Of a stretch of 64,000 nt of DNA, positions 24,861-40,037 are shown piece after piece; position 1 is the stretch's first letter; each line of letters starts with the position of its first letter. The notes beneath the pieces were generated by a model that did not search any database, had not been told where the DNA came from, and saw only the letters and a program-made list of their open reading frames with translations. The position numbers and the translations under genes are program-made. This DNA is from Megachile rotundata (taxonomy: Eukaryota; Arthropoda; Insecta; Hymenoptera; Megachilidae): positions 5,394,001 to 5,458,000 of the forward strand of contig NW_027473316.1 in assembly GCF_050947335.1 (NCBI RefSeq), in the 5' to 3' direction.

Positions 24861-27800
24861 GATTCGACTCTGTCCCATCTAGTTATGTTACGTTATCGTA
24901 ACTGAGCACAATTCGACACCACAAGGAACAATTTTGCTCGTAATGAACGAATTATGCTCATTTTCGCACGATTCAGCATCTAATTCGCACATATCCGCTG
25001 TAATTCGACTCTGTACTATCTAGTTATGTTACGTTATCCTACCTGAGCACAGTTCAACACCACAATGAACAATTTTGCTCGTTTTGCACGAATTTTGCTC
25101 GTTTTGAACGAATTTTGCTCATTTTCGAACGATTCAGCCTCTAATTCGCACATATCCGCTGTAATTCGACTCTGTACTATCTAGTTATGTTAAGTTATCG
25201 TAACTGAGCACAATTCAACACCACAATGAACAATTTTGCTCGTTTGGCACGAATTATGCTCATTCTCGCACGATTCAGCCTCTAATTCGCGCATATCCGC
25301 TGTGATTCGACTCTGTACCATCTAGTTATGTTAAGTTACCACAACTGAGCACAATTCGACACCACAATGAACAATTTTGCTCGTAATGAACGTATTTTGC
25401 TCATTTTCGCACGATTCAGCCTCTAATTCGCACATATCCGCTGCAATTCGACTCTGTACTATCTAGTTATGTTAAGTTATCCTATCTGAGCACAATGCAA
25501 CACCACAATGAACAATTTTGCTCGTTTTGCACGAATTATGCTCATTTTCGCTCGATTCAGCCTCTAATTCGCACATATCCGCTGTGATTCGACTCTGTAC
25601 CATCTAGTTATGTTAAGTTACCACAACTGAGCACAATTCGACACCACAATGAACAATTTTGCTCGTAATGAACGTATTTTGCTCATTTTCGCACGATTCA
25701 GCCTCTAATTCGCACATATCCGCTGCAATTCGACTCTGTACTATCTAGTCATGTTAAGTTATCGTAACTGACCACAATTCAACACCACAATGAACAATTT
25801 TGCTCGTTTTGAACGAATTATGCTCATTTTCGCACGATTCAGCCTCTAATTCGCACATATCCGCTGTAATTCGACTCTGTTCTATCTAGTCATGTTAAGT
25901 TATCGTAACTGAGCACAATTCAACACGACAATGAACAATTTTGCTCGTTTTGAACGAATTATGCTCATTTTCGCACGATTCAGCCTCTAATTCGCACATA
26001 TCCGATGTAATTCGACTCTGTACTATCTAGTTATGTTAAGTTATCCTATCTGAGCACAATTCAACACCACAATGAACAATTATTCTCGTTTTGCACGAAT
26101 TATGCTCATTTTCGCACGATTCAGCCTCTAATTCGCACATATCCGCTGTGATTCGACTCTGTACCCTCTAGTTATGTTAAGTTATCCTATCTGAGCACAA
26201 TTCAACACCACAATGAACAATTTTGCTCGTTTTGCGCGAATTTTGCTCGTTTTGAACGAATTTTGCTCATTTTCGAACGATTCAGCCTCTAATTCGCACA
26301 TATCCGCTGTAATTCGACTCTGCTCTATCTAGTCATGTTAAGTTATCGTAACTGAGCACAATTCAACACGACAATGAACAATTTTGCTCGTTTTGCACGA
26401 ATTATGCTCATTTTCGCACGATTCAGCCTCTAATTCGCACATATCCGATGTAATTCGACTCTGTACTATCTAGTTATGTTAAGTTATCCTATCTGAGCAC
26501 AATTCAACACCACAATGAACAATTTTTCTCGTTTTGCACGAATTATGCTCATTTTCGCACGATTCAGCCTCTAATTCGCACATATCTTCTGTAATTCGAC
26601 TCTGTACTATCTAGTCATGTTAGGTTATCGTAACTGAGCACAATTCAACACCACAATGAACAATTTTGCTCGTTTTGCACGAATTATGCTCATTTTCGCA
26701 CGATTCAGCCTCTATTCGCTCATATCCACTGTAATTCGACTCTGTACCATCTAGTTATGTTAAGTTATGGTAAATGAGCACAATTCAACACCACAATGAA
26801 CAATTTTGCTCGTTTTGAACGAATTATGCTCATTTTCGCACGATTCAGCCTCTAATTCGCACATATCCGCTGTAATTCCACTCTGTACTATCTAGTCATG
26901 TTAAGTTATCGTAACTGAGCACAATTCAACACCACAATGAACAATTTTGCTCGTTTTGAACGAATTATGCTCATTTTCGCACGATTCAGCCTCTAATTCG
27001 CACATATCCGCTGTAATTCGACTCTGTACTATCTAGTTATGTTAAGTTATCCTATTTGAGCACAATTCAACACCACAATGAACAATTTTGCTCGTTTTGC
27101 ACGAATTATGCTCATTTTCGCACGATTCAGCCTCTAATTCGCACATATCCGCTGTAATTCGACTCTGTACTATCTAGTTATGTTAAGTTATCCTATCTGA
27201 GCACAATTCAACACCACAATGAACAATTTTGCTCGTTTTGCACGAATTTTGCTCGTTTTGAACGAATTTTGCTCATTTTCGAACGATTCAGCCTCTAATT
27301 CGCACATATCCGCTGTAATTCGACTCTGTACTATCTAGTTATATTATGTTATTCTATCTGAGCACAATTCAACGCCACAATGAACAATTTTGCTCGTTTT
27401 GCACGAATTATGCTCATTTTCGCACGATTCAGCCTCTAATTCGCACATATCTTCAGTAATTCGCGTCTGTACTATCTAGTTATGTTAGGTTATGGTAACT
27501 GAGCACAATTCAACACCACAATGAACAATTTTGCTCGTTTTGAACGAATTATGCTCATTTTCGCACGATTCAGCCTCTAATTCGCACATATCCGATGTAA
27601 TTCGACTCTGTACTATCTAGTTATGTTATGTTATTCTATCTGAGCACAATTCAACACCACAATGAACAATTTTTCTCGTTTTGCACGAATTATGCTCATT
27701 TTCGCACGATTCAGCCTCTAATTCGCACATATCCGCTGTGATTTGACTCTGTACCATCTAGTTATGATAAGTTACCACAACTGAGCACAATTCGACACCA

Positions 27801-30491
27801 CAATGAACACTTTTGCTCGTAATGAACGTATTTTGCTCATTTTCGCACGATTCAGCCTCTAATTCGCACATATCCGCTGCAATTCGACTCTGTACTATCT
27901 AGTTATGTTAAGTTATCCTATCTGCGCACAATTCAACACAACAATGAACAATTTTGCTCGTTTTGCACGAATTTTGCTCGTTTTGAACGAATTTTGCTCA
28001 TTTTCGAACGATTCAGCCTCTAATTCGCACATATCCGCTGTAATTCGACTTTGTTCTACCTAGTTATGTTAAGTTATCCTATCTGAGCACAATTCGACAC
28101 CACAATGAACAATTTTGCTCGTTTTGCACGAATTTTGCTCGTTTTGAACGAATTTTGCTCATTTTCGAACGATTCAGCCTCTAATTCGCACATATCCGCT
28201 GTAATTCGACTCTGTACTATCTAGTTATGTTATGTTATTCTATCTGAGCACAATTCAACACTACAATGAACAATTTTGCTCGTTTTGCACGAATTATGCT
28301 CATTTTCGCACGATTCAGCCTCTAAATCGCACATATCTTCAGTTAGTCGACTCTGTACTATCTAGTTATGTTAGATTATGGTAACTGAGCACAATTCAAC
28401 ACCACAATGAACAATTTTGCTCGTTTTGAACGAATTATGCTCATTTTCGCACGATTCAGCCTCTAATTCGCACATATCCGCTGTAATTCCACTCTGTACT
28501 ATCTAGTCATGTTAAGTTATCGTAACTGAGCACAATTCAACACCACAATGAACAATTTTGCTCGTTTTGAACGAATTATGCTCATTTTCGCACGATTCAG
28601 CCTCTAATTCGCACATATCCGCTGTAATTCGACTCTGTACTATCTAGTTATGTTAAGTTATCCTATGTGAGCACAATTCGACACCACAATGAACAATTTT
28701 GCTCGTTTTGCACGAATTATGCTCATTTTCGCACGATTCAGCCTCTAATTCGCACATATCCGCTGTAATTCGACTCTGTACTATCTAGTTATGTTATGTT
28801 ATTCTATCTGAGCACAATTCAACACCACAATGAACAATTTTGCTCGTTTTGCACGAATTATGCTCATCTTCGCACGATTCAGCCTCTAATTCGCACATAT
28901 CTTCAGTAATTCGACACTGTACTATCTAGTTATGTTAGGTTATGGTAACTGAGTACAATTCAACACCACAATGAACAATTTTGCCCGTTTTGAACGAATT
29001 ATGCTCATTTTCGCACGATTCAGCCTCTAATTCGCACATATCCGCTGTAATTCTACTCTGTACTATCTAGTCATGTTAGGTTATCGTAACTGAGCACAAT
29101 TCAACACCACAATGAACAATTTTGCTCGTTTTGAACGAATTATGCTCATTTTCGCACGATTCAGCCTCTAATTCGCACATATCCGCTGTAATTCGACTCT
29201 GTACTATCTAGTTATGTTAAGTTATGGTAACTGAGCACAATTCAACACCACAATGAACAATTTTGCTCGTTTTGAACGAATTATGCTCATTTTCCTACGA
29301 TTCAGCCTCTAATTCGCACATATCCGCTGTGATTCGACTCTGTCCCATCTAGTCATGTTAAGTTATCGTAACTGAGCACAATTCAACACCACAATGAACA
29401 ATTTTGCTCGTTTTGAACGAATTACGCTCATTTTCGCACGATTCAGCCTCTAATTCGCACATATCCGCTGTAATTCGACACTGTACTATCTAGTCATGTT
29501 AAGTTATCGTAACTGAGCACAATTCAACACCACAATGAACAATTTTGCTCGTTTTGAACGAATTATGCTCATTTTCGCACGATTCAGCCTCTAATTCGCA
29601 CATATCCGCCGTAATTCGACTCTGTACTATCTAGTTATGTTAAGTTATCCTATCTGAGCACAATTCAACACCACAATGAACAATTTTGCTCGTTTTGCAC
29701 GATTTTTGCTCGTTTTGAACGAATTTTGCTCATTTTCGAACGATTCAGCCTCTAATTCGCACATATCCGCTGTAATTCGACTCTGTACTATCTAGTTATG
29801 TTAAGTTATCCTATCTGAGCACAATTCAACACCACAATGAACAATTTTGCTCGTTTTGCACGAATTTTGCTCGTTTTGAACGAATTTTGCTCATTTTCGA
29901 ACGATTCAGCCTCTAATTCGCACATATCCGCTGTAATTCGACTCTGTACTATCTAGTTATGTTAAGTTATCCTATCTGAGCACAATTCAACACCACAATG
30001 AACAATTTTGCTCGTTTTGCACGAATTATGCTCATTTTCGCAAGATTCAGCCTCTAATTCGCACATATCCGCTGTCATTCGACTCTGTCCCATCTAGTCA
30101 TGTTAAGTTATTGTAACTGAGCACAATTCAACACCGCAATGAACAATTTTGCTCGTTTTGAACGAATTATGCTCATTTTCGCAAGATTCAGCCTCTAATT
30201 CGCACATATCCGCTGTCATTCGACTCTGTACTATCTAGTCATGTTATGTTATCGTAACTGAGCACAATTCAACACCACAATGAACAATTTTGCTCGTTTT
30301 GAACGAATTATGCTCATTTTCGCACGATTCAGCCTCTAATTCGCACATATCCGCTGTAATTCGACTCTGTACTATCTAGTTATGTTATGTTATTCTATCT
30401 GAGCACAATTCAACACCACAATGAACAATTTTGCTCGTTTTGCACGAATTATGCTCATTTTCGCACGATTCAGCCTCTAATTCGCACATAT
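24861..30491. repeat. Array 2, proximal mixed zone
   Basis: Roughly 39 monomers of several subtypes with no long period that I can follow. The accacaactgag/gtaatgaacgtattttg subtype is frequent near the edge (about 25,320, 25,600 and again 27,740). 161-bp copies appear near 25,080, 26,230, 27,230, 27,960, 28,130, 29,700 and 29,860. Odd single variants include aattcgcgtctg near 27,460 and tctaaatcgcac near 28,322. Nothing other than satellite is present. Confidence 0.8.
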
Positions 30492-32344
30492 CTTCTGTAA
30501 TTCGACTCTGTACTATCTAGTCATGTTAAGTTATCGTAACTGAGCACAATTCAACACCACAATGAACAATTTTGCTCGTTTTGAACGAAATATGCTCATT
30601 TTCGCACGATTCAGCCTCTAATTCGCACATATCCGCTGTAATTCGACTCTGTACTATCTAGTTATGTTAAGTTATTCTATCTGAGCACAATTCAACACCA
30701 CAATGAACTATTTTGCTCGTTTTGAACGAATTATGCTCATTTTCGCACGATTCAGCCTCTAATTCGCACATATCCGCTGTAATTCCACTCTGTACTATCT
30801 AGTCATGTTAAGTTATCGTAACTGAGCACAATTCAACACCACAATGAACAATTTTGCTCGTTTTGAACGAATTATGCTCATTTTCGCACGATTCAGCCAC
30901 TAATTCGCACATATCCGCTGTAATTCGACTCTGTACTATCTAGTCATGTTAAGTTATCGTAACTGACCACAATTCAACACCACAATGAACAATTTTGCTC
31001 GTTTTGAACGAATTATGCTCATATTCGCACGATTCAGCCTCTAATTCGCACATATCCGCTGTAATTCGACTCTGTACTATCTAGTTATGTTAAGTTATCC
31101 TATCTGAGCACAATTCAACACCACAATGAACAATTTTGCTCGTTTTGCACGAATTTTGCTCGTTTTGAACGAATTTTGCTCATTTTCGAACGATTCAGCC
31201 TCTAATTCGCACATATCCGCTGTAATTCGACTCTGTACTATCTAGTTATGTTAAGTTATCCTATCTGAGCACAATTCAACACCACAATGAACAATTTTGC
31301 TCGTTTTGCACGAATTATGCTCATTTTCGCAAGATTCAGCCTCTAATTCGCACATATCCGCTGTCATTCGACTCTGTCCCATCTAGTCATGTTAAGTTAT
31401 TGTAACTGAGCACAATTCAACACCGCAATGAACAATTTTGCTCGTTTTGAACGAATTATGCTCATTTTCGCACGATTCAGCCTCTAATTCGCACATATCT
31501 TCTGTAATTCGACTCTGTACTATCTAGTCATGTTAAGTTATCGTAACTGAGCACAATTCAACACCACAATGAACAATTTTGCTCGTTTTGAACGAAATAT
31601 GCTCATTTTCGCACGATTCAGCCTCTAATTCGCACATATCCGCTGTAATTCGACTCTGTACTATCTAGTTATGTTAAGTTATTCTATCTGAGCACAATTC
31701 AACACCACAATGAACTATTTTGCTCGTTTTGAACGAATTATGCTCATTTTCGCACGATTCAGCCTCTAATTCGCACATATCCGCTGTAATTCCACTCTGT
31801 ACTATCTAGTCATGTTAAGTTATCGTAACTGAGCACAATTCAACACCACAATGAACAATTTTGCTCGTTTTGAACGAATTATGCTCATTTTCGCACGATT
31901 CAGCCACTAATTCGCACATATCCGCTGTAATTCGACTCTGTACTATCTAGTCATGTTAAGTTATCGTAACTGACCACAATTCAAAACCACAATGAACAAT
32001 TTTGCTCGTTTTGAACGAATTATGCTCATATTCGCACGATTCAGCCTCTAATTCGCACATATCCGCTGTAATTCGACTCTGTACTATCTAGTTATGTTAA
32101 GTTATCCTATCTGAGCACAATTCAACACCACAATGAACAATTTTGCTCGTTTTGAACGAATTATGCTCATTTTCGCACGATTCAGCCTCTAATTCGCACA
32201 TATCCGCTGTAATTCGACTCTGTACTATCTAGTTATGTTATGTTATTCTATCTGAGCACAATTCAACACCACAATGAACAATTTTGCTCGTTTTGCACGA
32301 ATTATGCTCATTTTCGCACGATTCAGCCTCTAATTCGCACATAT
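30492..32344. repeat. Array 2 HOR of 1,007 bp then 846 bp
   Basis: Marked by cttctgtaattcg at 30492, 31499 and 32345, and by gaacgaaatatgc at 30583, 31590 and 32436. The first unit (30492-31498) fits six 141-bp plus one 161-bp monomer. The second (31499-32344) fits six 141-bp monomers. Each includes the same ordered variants: gaactattttgc, aattccactctg, cagccactaattcg and catattcgcacg. A third copy starts at 32345 and stops matching near 32,610. Part of the unit (about 30,780-31,498) recurs at 44,816-45,532, offset 14,034 bp. Confidence 0.82.
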
Positions 32345-35300
32345 CTTCTGTAATTCGACTCTGTACTATCTAGTCATGTTAAGTTATCGTAACTGAGCAC
32401 AATTCAACACCACAATGAACAATTTTGCTCGTTTTGAACGAAATATGCTCATTTTCGCACGATTCAGCCTCTAATTCGCACATATCCGCTGTAATTCGAC
32501 TCTGTACTATCTAGTCATGTTAAGTTATTCTATCTGAGCACAATTCAACACCACAATGAACTATTTTGCTCGTTTTGAACGAATTATGCTCATTTTCGCA
32601 CGATTCAGCCTCTAATTCGCACATATCCGCTGTAATTCGACTCTGTACTATCTAGTTATGTTAAGTTATCCTATCTGAGCACAATTCAACACCACAATGA
32701 ACAATTTTGCTCGTTTTGCACGTATTATGCTCATTTTCGCAAGATTCAGCCTCTAATTCGCACATATCCGCTGTAATTCCACTCTGTACTATCTAGTCAT
32801 GTTAAGTTATCGTAACTGAGCACAATTCAACACCACAATGAACAATTTTGCTCGTTTTGAACGAATTATGCTCATTTTCGCACGATTCAGCCTCTAATTC
32901 GCACATATCCGCTGTAATTCGAATCTGTACTATCTAGTCATGTTAAGTTATCGTAACTGAGCACAATTCAACACCACAATGAACAATTTTGCTCGTTTTG
33001 AACGAATTATGCTCATTTTCGCACGATTCAGCCTCTAATTCGCACATATCCGCTGTAATTCGACTCTGTACTATCTAGTCATGTTAAGTTATCGTAACTG
33101 ACCACAATTCAACACCACAATGAACAATTTTGCTCGTTTTGAACGAATTATGCTCATTTTCGCACGATTCAGCCTCTAATTCGCACATATCCGCTGTAAT
33201 TCGACTCTGTACTATCTAGATATGTTAAGTTATCCTATCTGAGCACAATTCAACGCCACAATGAACAATTTTGCTCGTTTTGCACGAATTATGCTCATTT
33301 TCGCACGAGTCAGCCTCTAATTCGCACATATCCGCTGTAATTCGACTCTGTACTATCTATTTATGTTCAGTTATCCTATCTGAGCACAATTCAACACCAC
33401 AATGAACAATTTTGCTCGTTTTGTACGAATTTTGCACGTTTTGAACGAATTTTGCTCATTTTCGAACGATTCAGCCTCTAATTCGCACATATCCGCTGTA
33501 ATTCGACTTTGTTCTACCTAGTTATGTTAAGTTATCCTATCTGAGCACAATTCGACACCACAATGAACAATTTTGCTCGTTTTGCACGAATTATGCTCAT
33601 TTTCGCACGATTCAGCCTCTAATTCGCACATATCCGCTGTAATTCGACTCGGTACTATCTAGTTATGTTAGGTTATGGTAACTGAGCACAATTCAACACC
33701 ACAATGAACAATTTTGCTCGTTTTGAACGAATTATGCTCATTTTCGCACGATTCAGCCTCTAATTCGCACATATCCGCTGTAATTCGACTCTGTACTATC
33801 TAGTTATGTTATGTTATTCTATCTGAGCACAATTCAACACCACAATGAACAATTTTTCTCGTTTTGCACGAATTATGCTCATTTTCGCACGATTCAGCCT
33901 CTAATTCGCACATATCCGCTGTGATTTGACTCTGTACCATCTAGTTATGATAAGTTACCACAACTGAGCACAATTCGACACCACAATGAACAATTTTGCT
34001 CGTAATGAACGTATTTTGCTCATTTTCGCACGATTCAGCCTCTAATTCGCACATATCCGCTGTAATTCGACTCTGTACTATCTAGTCATGTTAAGTTATC
34101 GTAACTGAGCACAATTCAACAGCACAATGAACAATTTTGCTCGTTTTGAACGAATTATGCTCATTTTCGCACGATTCAGCCTCTAATTCGCACATATCCG
34201 CTGTAATTCGACTCTGTACTATCTAGTTATGTTAAGTTATGGTAACTGAGCACAATTCAACACCACAATGAACAATTTTGCTCGTTTTGAACGAATTATG
34301 CTCATTTTGGCACGATTCAGCCTCTAATTCGCACATATCCGCTGTAATTCCACTCTGTACTATCTAGTCATGTTAAGTTATTGTAACTGAGCACAATTCA
34401 ACACCACAATGAACAATTTTGCCCGTTTTGAACGAATTATGCTCATTTTCGCACGATTCAGCCTCTAATTCGCACATATCCGCTGTAATTCTACTCTGTA
34501 CTATCTAGTCATGTTAAGTTATCGTAACTGAGCACAATTCAACACCACAATGAACAATTTTGCTCGTTTTGAACGAATTATGCTCATTTTCGCACGATTC
34601 AGCCTCTAATTCGCACATACCCGCTGTAATTCGACTCTGTACTATCTAGTCATGTTAAGTTACCGTAACTGAGCACAATTCAACAGCACAATGAACAATT
34701 TTGCTCGTTTTGAACGAATTATGCTCATTTTCGCACGATTCAGCCTCTAATTCGCACATATCCGCTGTAATTCGACTCTGTGCTATCTAGTTATGTTAAG
34801 TTATGGTAACTGAGCACAATTCAACACCACAATGAACAATTTTGCTCGTTTTGAACGAATATTGCTCATTTTCCTACGATTCAGCCTCTAATTCGCACAT
34901 ATCCGCTGTAATTCGACTCTGTACTATCTAGTCATGTTAAGTTATCGTAGCTGAGCACAATTCAACACCACAATGAACAATTTTGCTCGTTTTGAACGAA
35001 TTATGCTCATTTTCGCACGATCCAGCCTCTAATTCGTACATATCCGCTGTAGTTCGACTCTGTACTATCTAGTTATGTTAAGTTATCCTATCTGAGCACA
35101 ATTCAACACTACAATGAACAATTTTGCTCGTTTTGCACGAATCTTGCTCGTTTTGAACTAATTTTGCTCATTTTCGAACGATTCAGCCTCTAATTCGCAC
35201 ATATCCGCTGTAATTCGACTCTGTACTATCTAGCTATGTTAAGTTATCCTATCTGAGCACAATTCAACACCACAATGAACAATTTTGCACGTTTTGCACG

Positions 35301-38300
35301 AATTATGCTCATTTTCGCACGATTCAGCCTCTAATTCGCACATATCCGCTGTGATTCGGCTCTGTCCCATCTAGTTATGTTAAGTTATCGTAACTGAGCA
35401 CAATTCGACACTACAATGAACAATTTTGCTCGTAATGATCGGATAATGCTCATTTTCGCACGATTCAGCCTCTAATTCGCACATATCCGCTGTAATTCGA
35501 CTCTGTACTATCTAGTCATGTTAAGTTATCGTAACTGAGCACAATTCAACACAACAATGAACAATTTTGCTCGTTTTGAACGAATTATGCTCATTTTCGC
35601 ACGATTCAGCCTCTAATTCGCACATATCCGCTGTAATTCGACTCTGTACTATCTAGTCATGTTAAATTATCGTAACTGAGCACAATTCAACACCACAATG
35701 AACAATTTTGCTCGTTTTGCACGAATTATGCTCATTTTCGCACGATTCAGCCTCTAATTCGCACATATCCGCTGTGATTCGACTCTGTACTATCTAGTTA
35801 TGTTAAGTTATCCTATCTGAGCACAATTCAACACCACAATAAACAATTTTTCTCGTTTTGCACGAATTTTGCTCGTTTTGAACGAATTTTGCTCATTTTC
35901 GAACGATTCAGCCTCTAATTCGCACATATCCGCTGTAATTCGACTCTGTACTATCTCGTCATGTTAAGTTATCGTAACTGAGCACAATTCAACACCACAC
36001 TGAACAATTTTGCTCGTTTTGAACGAATTATACTCATTTTCGCACGATTCAGCCTCTAATTCGCACATATCCGCTGTAATTCGACTCTGTACTATCTAGT
36101 CATGTTAAGTTATCGTAACTGAGCACAATTCAACACCACACCGAACAATTTTGCTCGTTTTGCACGAATTATGCTCATTTTCGCACGATTCAGCCTCCAA
36201 TTCGCACATATCCGCTGCAATTCGACTCTGTACGATCTAGTTATGTTAAGTTATCCTGTCTGAGCACAATTCAACACCACAATGAACAATTTTGCTCGTT
36301 TTGCACGAATTTTGCTCGTTTTGAACGAATTTTGCTCATTTTCGAACGATTCAGCCTCTAATTCGCACATATCCGCTGTAATTCGACTCTGTACTATGTA
36401 GTTATGTTAAGTTATCCTATCTGAGCACAATTCAACACCACCATGAACAATTTTGCTCGTTTTGCACGAATAATGCTCATTTTCGCACGATTCAGCCTCT
36501 AATTCGCACATATCCGCTGTGATTCGACTCTGTACTATCTAGTTATGTTATGTTATCCTATCTGAGCACAATTCAACATCACAATGAACAATTTTTCTCG
36601 TTTTGCACGAATTTTGCTCGTTTTGAACGAATTTTGCTCATTTTCGAACGATTCAGCCTCTAATTCGCACATATCCGCTGTAATTCGACTCTGTACTATC
36701 TAGTCATGTTAAGTTATCGTAACTGAGCACAATTCGACACCACAATGAACAATTTTGCTCGCAATGAACGAATAATGCTCATTTTCGCACGATTTAGTCT
36801 CTAATTCGCATATATCTTCTGTAATTAGACTCTGTACTATCTAGTTATGTTGGGTTATGGTAACTGAGCACAATTCAACCCCGCAATGAACAATTTTGCT
36901 CGTTTTGAACGAATTATGCTCATTTTCGCACGATTCAGCCTCTAATTCGCACATATCCGCTGTAATTCGACTCTGTACTATCTAGTCATGTTAAGTTATC
37001 GTAACTGAGCACAATTCAACACCACAATGAACAATTTTGCTCGTTTTGAACGAATTATGCTCATTTTCGCACGATTCAGCCTCTAATCCGCACATATCCG
37101 CTGTAATTCGACTCTGTACTATCTAGTCATGTTAAGTTATCGTAACTGAGCGCAATTCAACACCACACTGAACAATTTTGCTCGTTTTGAACGAATTATA
37201 CTCATTTTCGCACGATTCAGCCTCTAATTCGCACATATCCGCTGTAATTCGACTCTGTACTATCTAGTCATGTTAAGTTATCGTAACTGAGCACAATTCA
37301 ACACCACACCGAACAATTTTGCTCGTTTTGCACGAATTATGCTCATTTTCGCACGATTCAGCCTCCAATTCGCACATATCCGCTGCAATTCGACTCTGTA
37401 CGATCTAGTTATGTTAAGTTATCCTATCTGAGCACAATTCAACACCACAATGAACAATTTTGCTCGTTTTGCACGAATTATGCTCATTTTCGCACGATTC
37501 AGCCTCTAATTCGCACATATCCGCTGCAATTCGACTCTGTACTATCTAGTTATGTTAAGTTATCCTATCTGAGCACAATTCAACACCACAATGAACAATT
37601 TTGCTCGTTTTGCACGAATTTTGCTCGTTTTGAACGAATTTTGCTCATTTTCGAACGATTCAGCCTCTAATTCGCACATATCCGCTGTAATTCGACTCTG
37701 TGCTATCCAGTTATGTTAGGTTATCCTATCTGAGCACAATTCAACACCACAATGTACAATTTTGCTCGTTTTGCACGAATTATGCTCATTTTCGCACGAT
37801 TCAGCCTCTAATTCGCACATATCAGCTGTGATTCGACTCTGTCGCATCTAGTTATGTTAAGTTATCGTAACTGAGCACAATTCGACACCACAATGAACAA
37901 TTTTGCTCGTAATGAACGAATAATGCACATTTTCGCACGATTCAGCCTCTAATTCGAACATATCCGCTGTAATTCGACTCTGTACTATCTAGTTATGTTA
38001 AGTGATCCTATCTGAGCACAATTCAACACCACAATGAACAATTTTGCTCGTTTTGCACGAATTTTGCTCGTTTTGAACGAATTTTGCTCATTTTCGAACG
38101 ATTCAGCCTCTAATTAGCACATATCCGCTGTAATTCGACTCTGTACTATCTAGTTATGTTAAGTTATCCTATCTGAGCACAATTCAACACCACCATGAAC
38201 AATTTTGCTCGTTTTGCACGAATAATGCTCATTTTCGCACGATTCAGCCTCTAATTCGCACATATCCGCTGTGATTCGACTCTGTACTATCTAGTTATGT

Positions 38301-39010
38301 TAAGTTATCCTATCTGAGCACAATTCAACACCACAATGAACAATTTTTCTCGTTTTGCACGAATTTTGCTCGTTTTGAACGAATTTTGCTCATTTTCGAA
38401 CGATTCAGCCTCTAATTAGCACATATCCGCTGTAATTCGACTCTGTACTATCTAGTTATGTTAAGTTACCACAACTGAGCACAATTCGACACCACAATGA
38501 ACAATTTTGCTCGTAATGAACGTATTTTGCTCATTTTCGCACGATTCAGCCTCTAATTCCCACATATCCGTTGTGATTCGACTCTGTCCCATCTAGTTAT
38601 GTTAAGTTATCGAAACTGAGCACAATTCGACACCACAACGAACAATTTTGCTCGTTTTGCACGAATTATGCTCATTTTCGCACGATTCAGCCTCTAATTC
38701 GCACATATCCGCTGTAATTCGACTCTGTACTATCTAGTCATGTTAAGTTATCGTAACTGAGCACAATTCAACACCACAATGAACAATTTTGCTCGTTTTG
38801 CACGAATTTTGCTCGTTTTGAACGAATTTTGCTCATTTTCGAACGATTCAGCCTCTAATTCTCACATATCCGCTGTAATTCGACTCTGTACTATCTAGTT
38901 ATGTTATGTTATTCTATCTGAGCACAATTCAACACGACAATGAACAATTTTGCTCGTTTTGCACGAATTATGCTCATCTTCGCACGATTCAGCCCCTAAT
39001 TCGCACATAT
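32345..39010. repeat. Array 2, central zone with distant partial copies
   Basis: Three long-range matches are visible. About 32,775-33,665 recurs at 45,820-46,710 (offset 13,046; shared marks ttatgttcagttatcc and gactttgttctacctag). About 35,100-36,000 recurs at 53,280-54,180 (offset 18,178; marks gatcg-ataatgctc and caataaacaatttttc). gatttagtctctaattcgc at 36791 recurs at 55835 (offset 19,044). The growing offset equals whole monomers (18,178 to 18,319 is 141), as expected from insertion or loss of complete repeats. Confidence 0.75.
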
Positions 39011-40037
39011 CTTCAGTAATTCGACTCTGTACTATCTAGTCATGTTAAGTTATCGTAGCTGAGCACAATTCAACACCACAATGAACAATTTTGCTCGTTT
39101 TGAACGAATTATGCTCATTTTCGCACGATCCAGCCTCTAATTCGTACATATCCGCTGTAATTCGACTCTGTACTCTCTAGTTATGTTAAGTTATCCTATC
39201 TGAGCACAATTCAACACTACAATGAACAATTTTGCTCGTTTTGCACGAATCTTGCTCGTTTTGAACTAATTTTGCTCATTTTCGAACGATTCAGCCTCTA
39301 ATTCGCACATATCCGCTGTAATTCGACTCTGTACTATCTAGTTATGTTAAGTTATCCTATCTGAGCACAATTCAACACCACAATGTACAATTTTGCACGT
39401 TTTGCACGAATTATGCTCATTTTCGCACGATTCAGCCTCTAATTCGCACATATCCGCTGTGATTCGGCTCTGTCCCATCTAGTTATGTTAAGTTATCGTA
39501 ACTGAGCACAATTCGACACCACAATGAACAATTTTGCTCGTAATGATCGGATAATGCTCATTTTCGCACGATTCAGCCTCTAATTCGCACATATCCGCTG
39601 TAATTCGACTCTGTACTATCTAGTCATGTTAAGTTATCGTAACTGACCACAATTCAACACAACAATGAACAATCTTGCTCGTTTTGAACGAATTATGCTC
39701 ATTTTCGCACGATTCAGCCTCTAATTCGCACATATCCGCTGTAATTCGACTCTGTACTATCTAGTCATGTTAAGTTATCGTAACTGAGCACAATTCAACA
39801 CCACAATGAACAATTTTGCTCGTTTTGCACGAATTATGCTCATTTTCGCACGATTCAGCCTCTAATTCGCACATATCCGCTGTAATTCGACTCTGTACTA
39901 TCTAGTTATGTTAAGTTATCCTATCTGAGCACAATTCAACACCACAATGAACAATTTTGCTCGTTTTGCACGAATTTTGCTCGTTTTGCACGAATTATGC
40001 TCATCTTCGCACGATTCAGCCCCTAATTCGCACATAT
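39011..40037. repeat. Array 2, 1,027-bp HOR (seven monomers)
   Basis: Starts at cttcagtaattcg and fits five 141-bp plus two 161-bp monomers. It matches the first 1,027 bp of the 2,315-bp unit that follows: gtagctgagc, gcacgaatcttgctcg, gatcggataatgc and acaatcttgctcg occur in the same order. It ends in a composite monomer near 39,960-40,010, where a 161-type front joins a 141-type catcttcgcacg end. This looks like the scar of an unequal exchange that removed the rest of the long unit. Confidence 0.8.
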
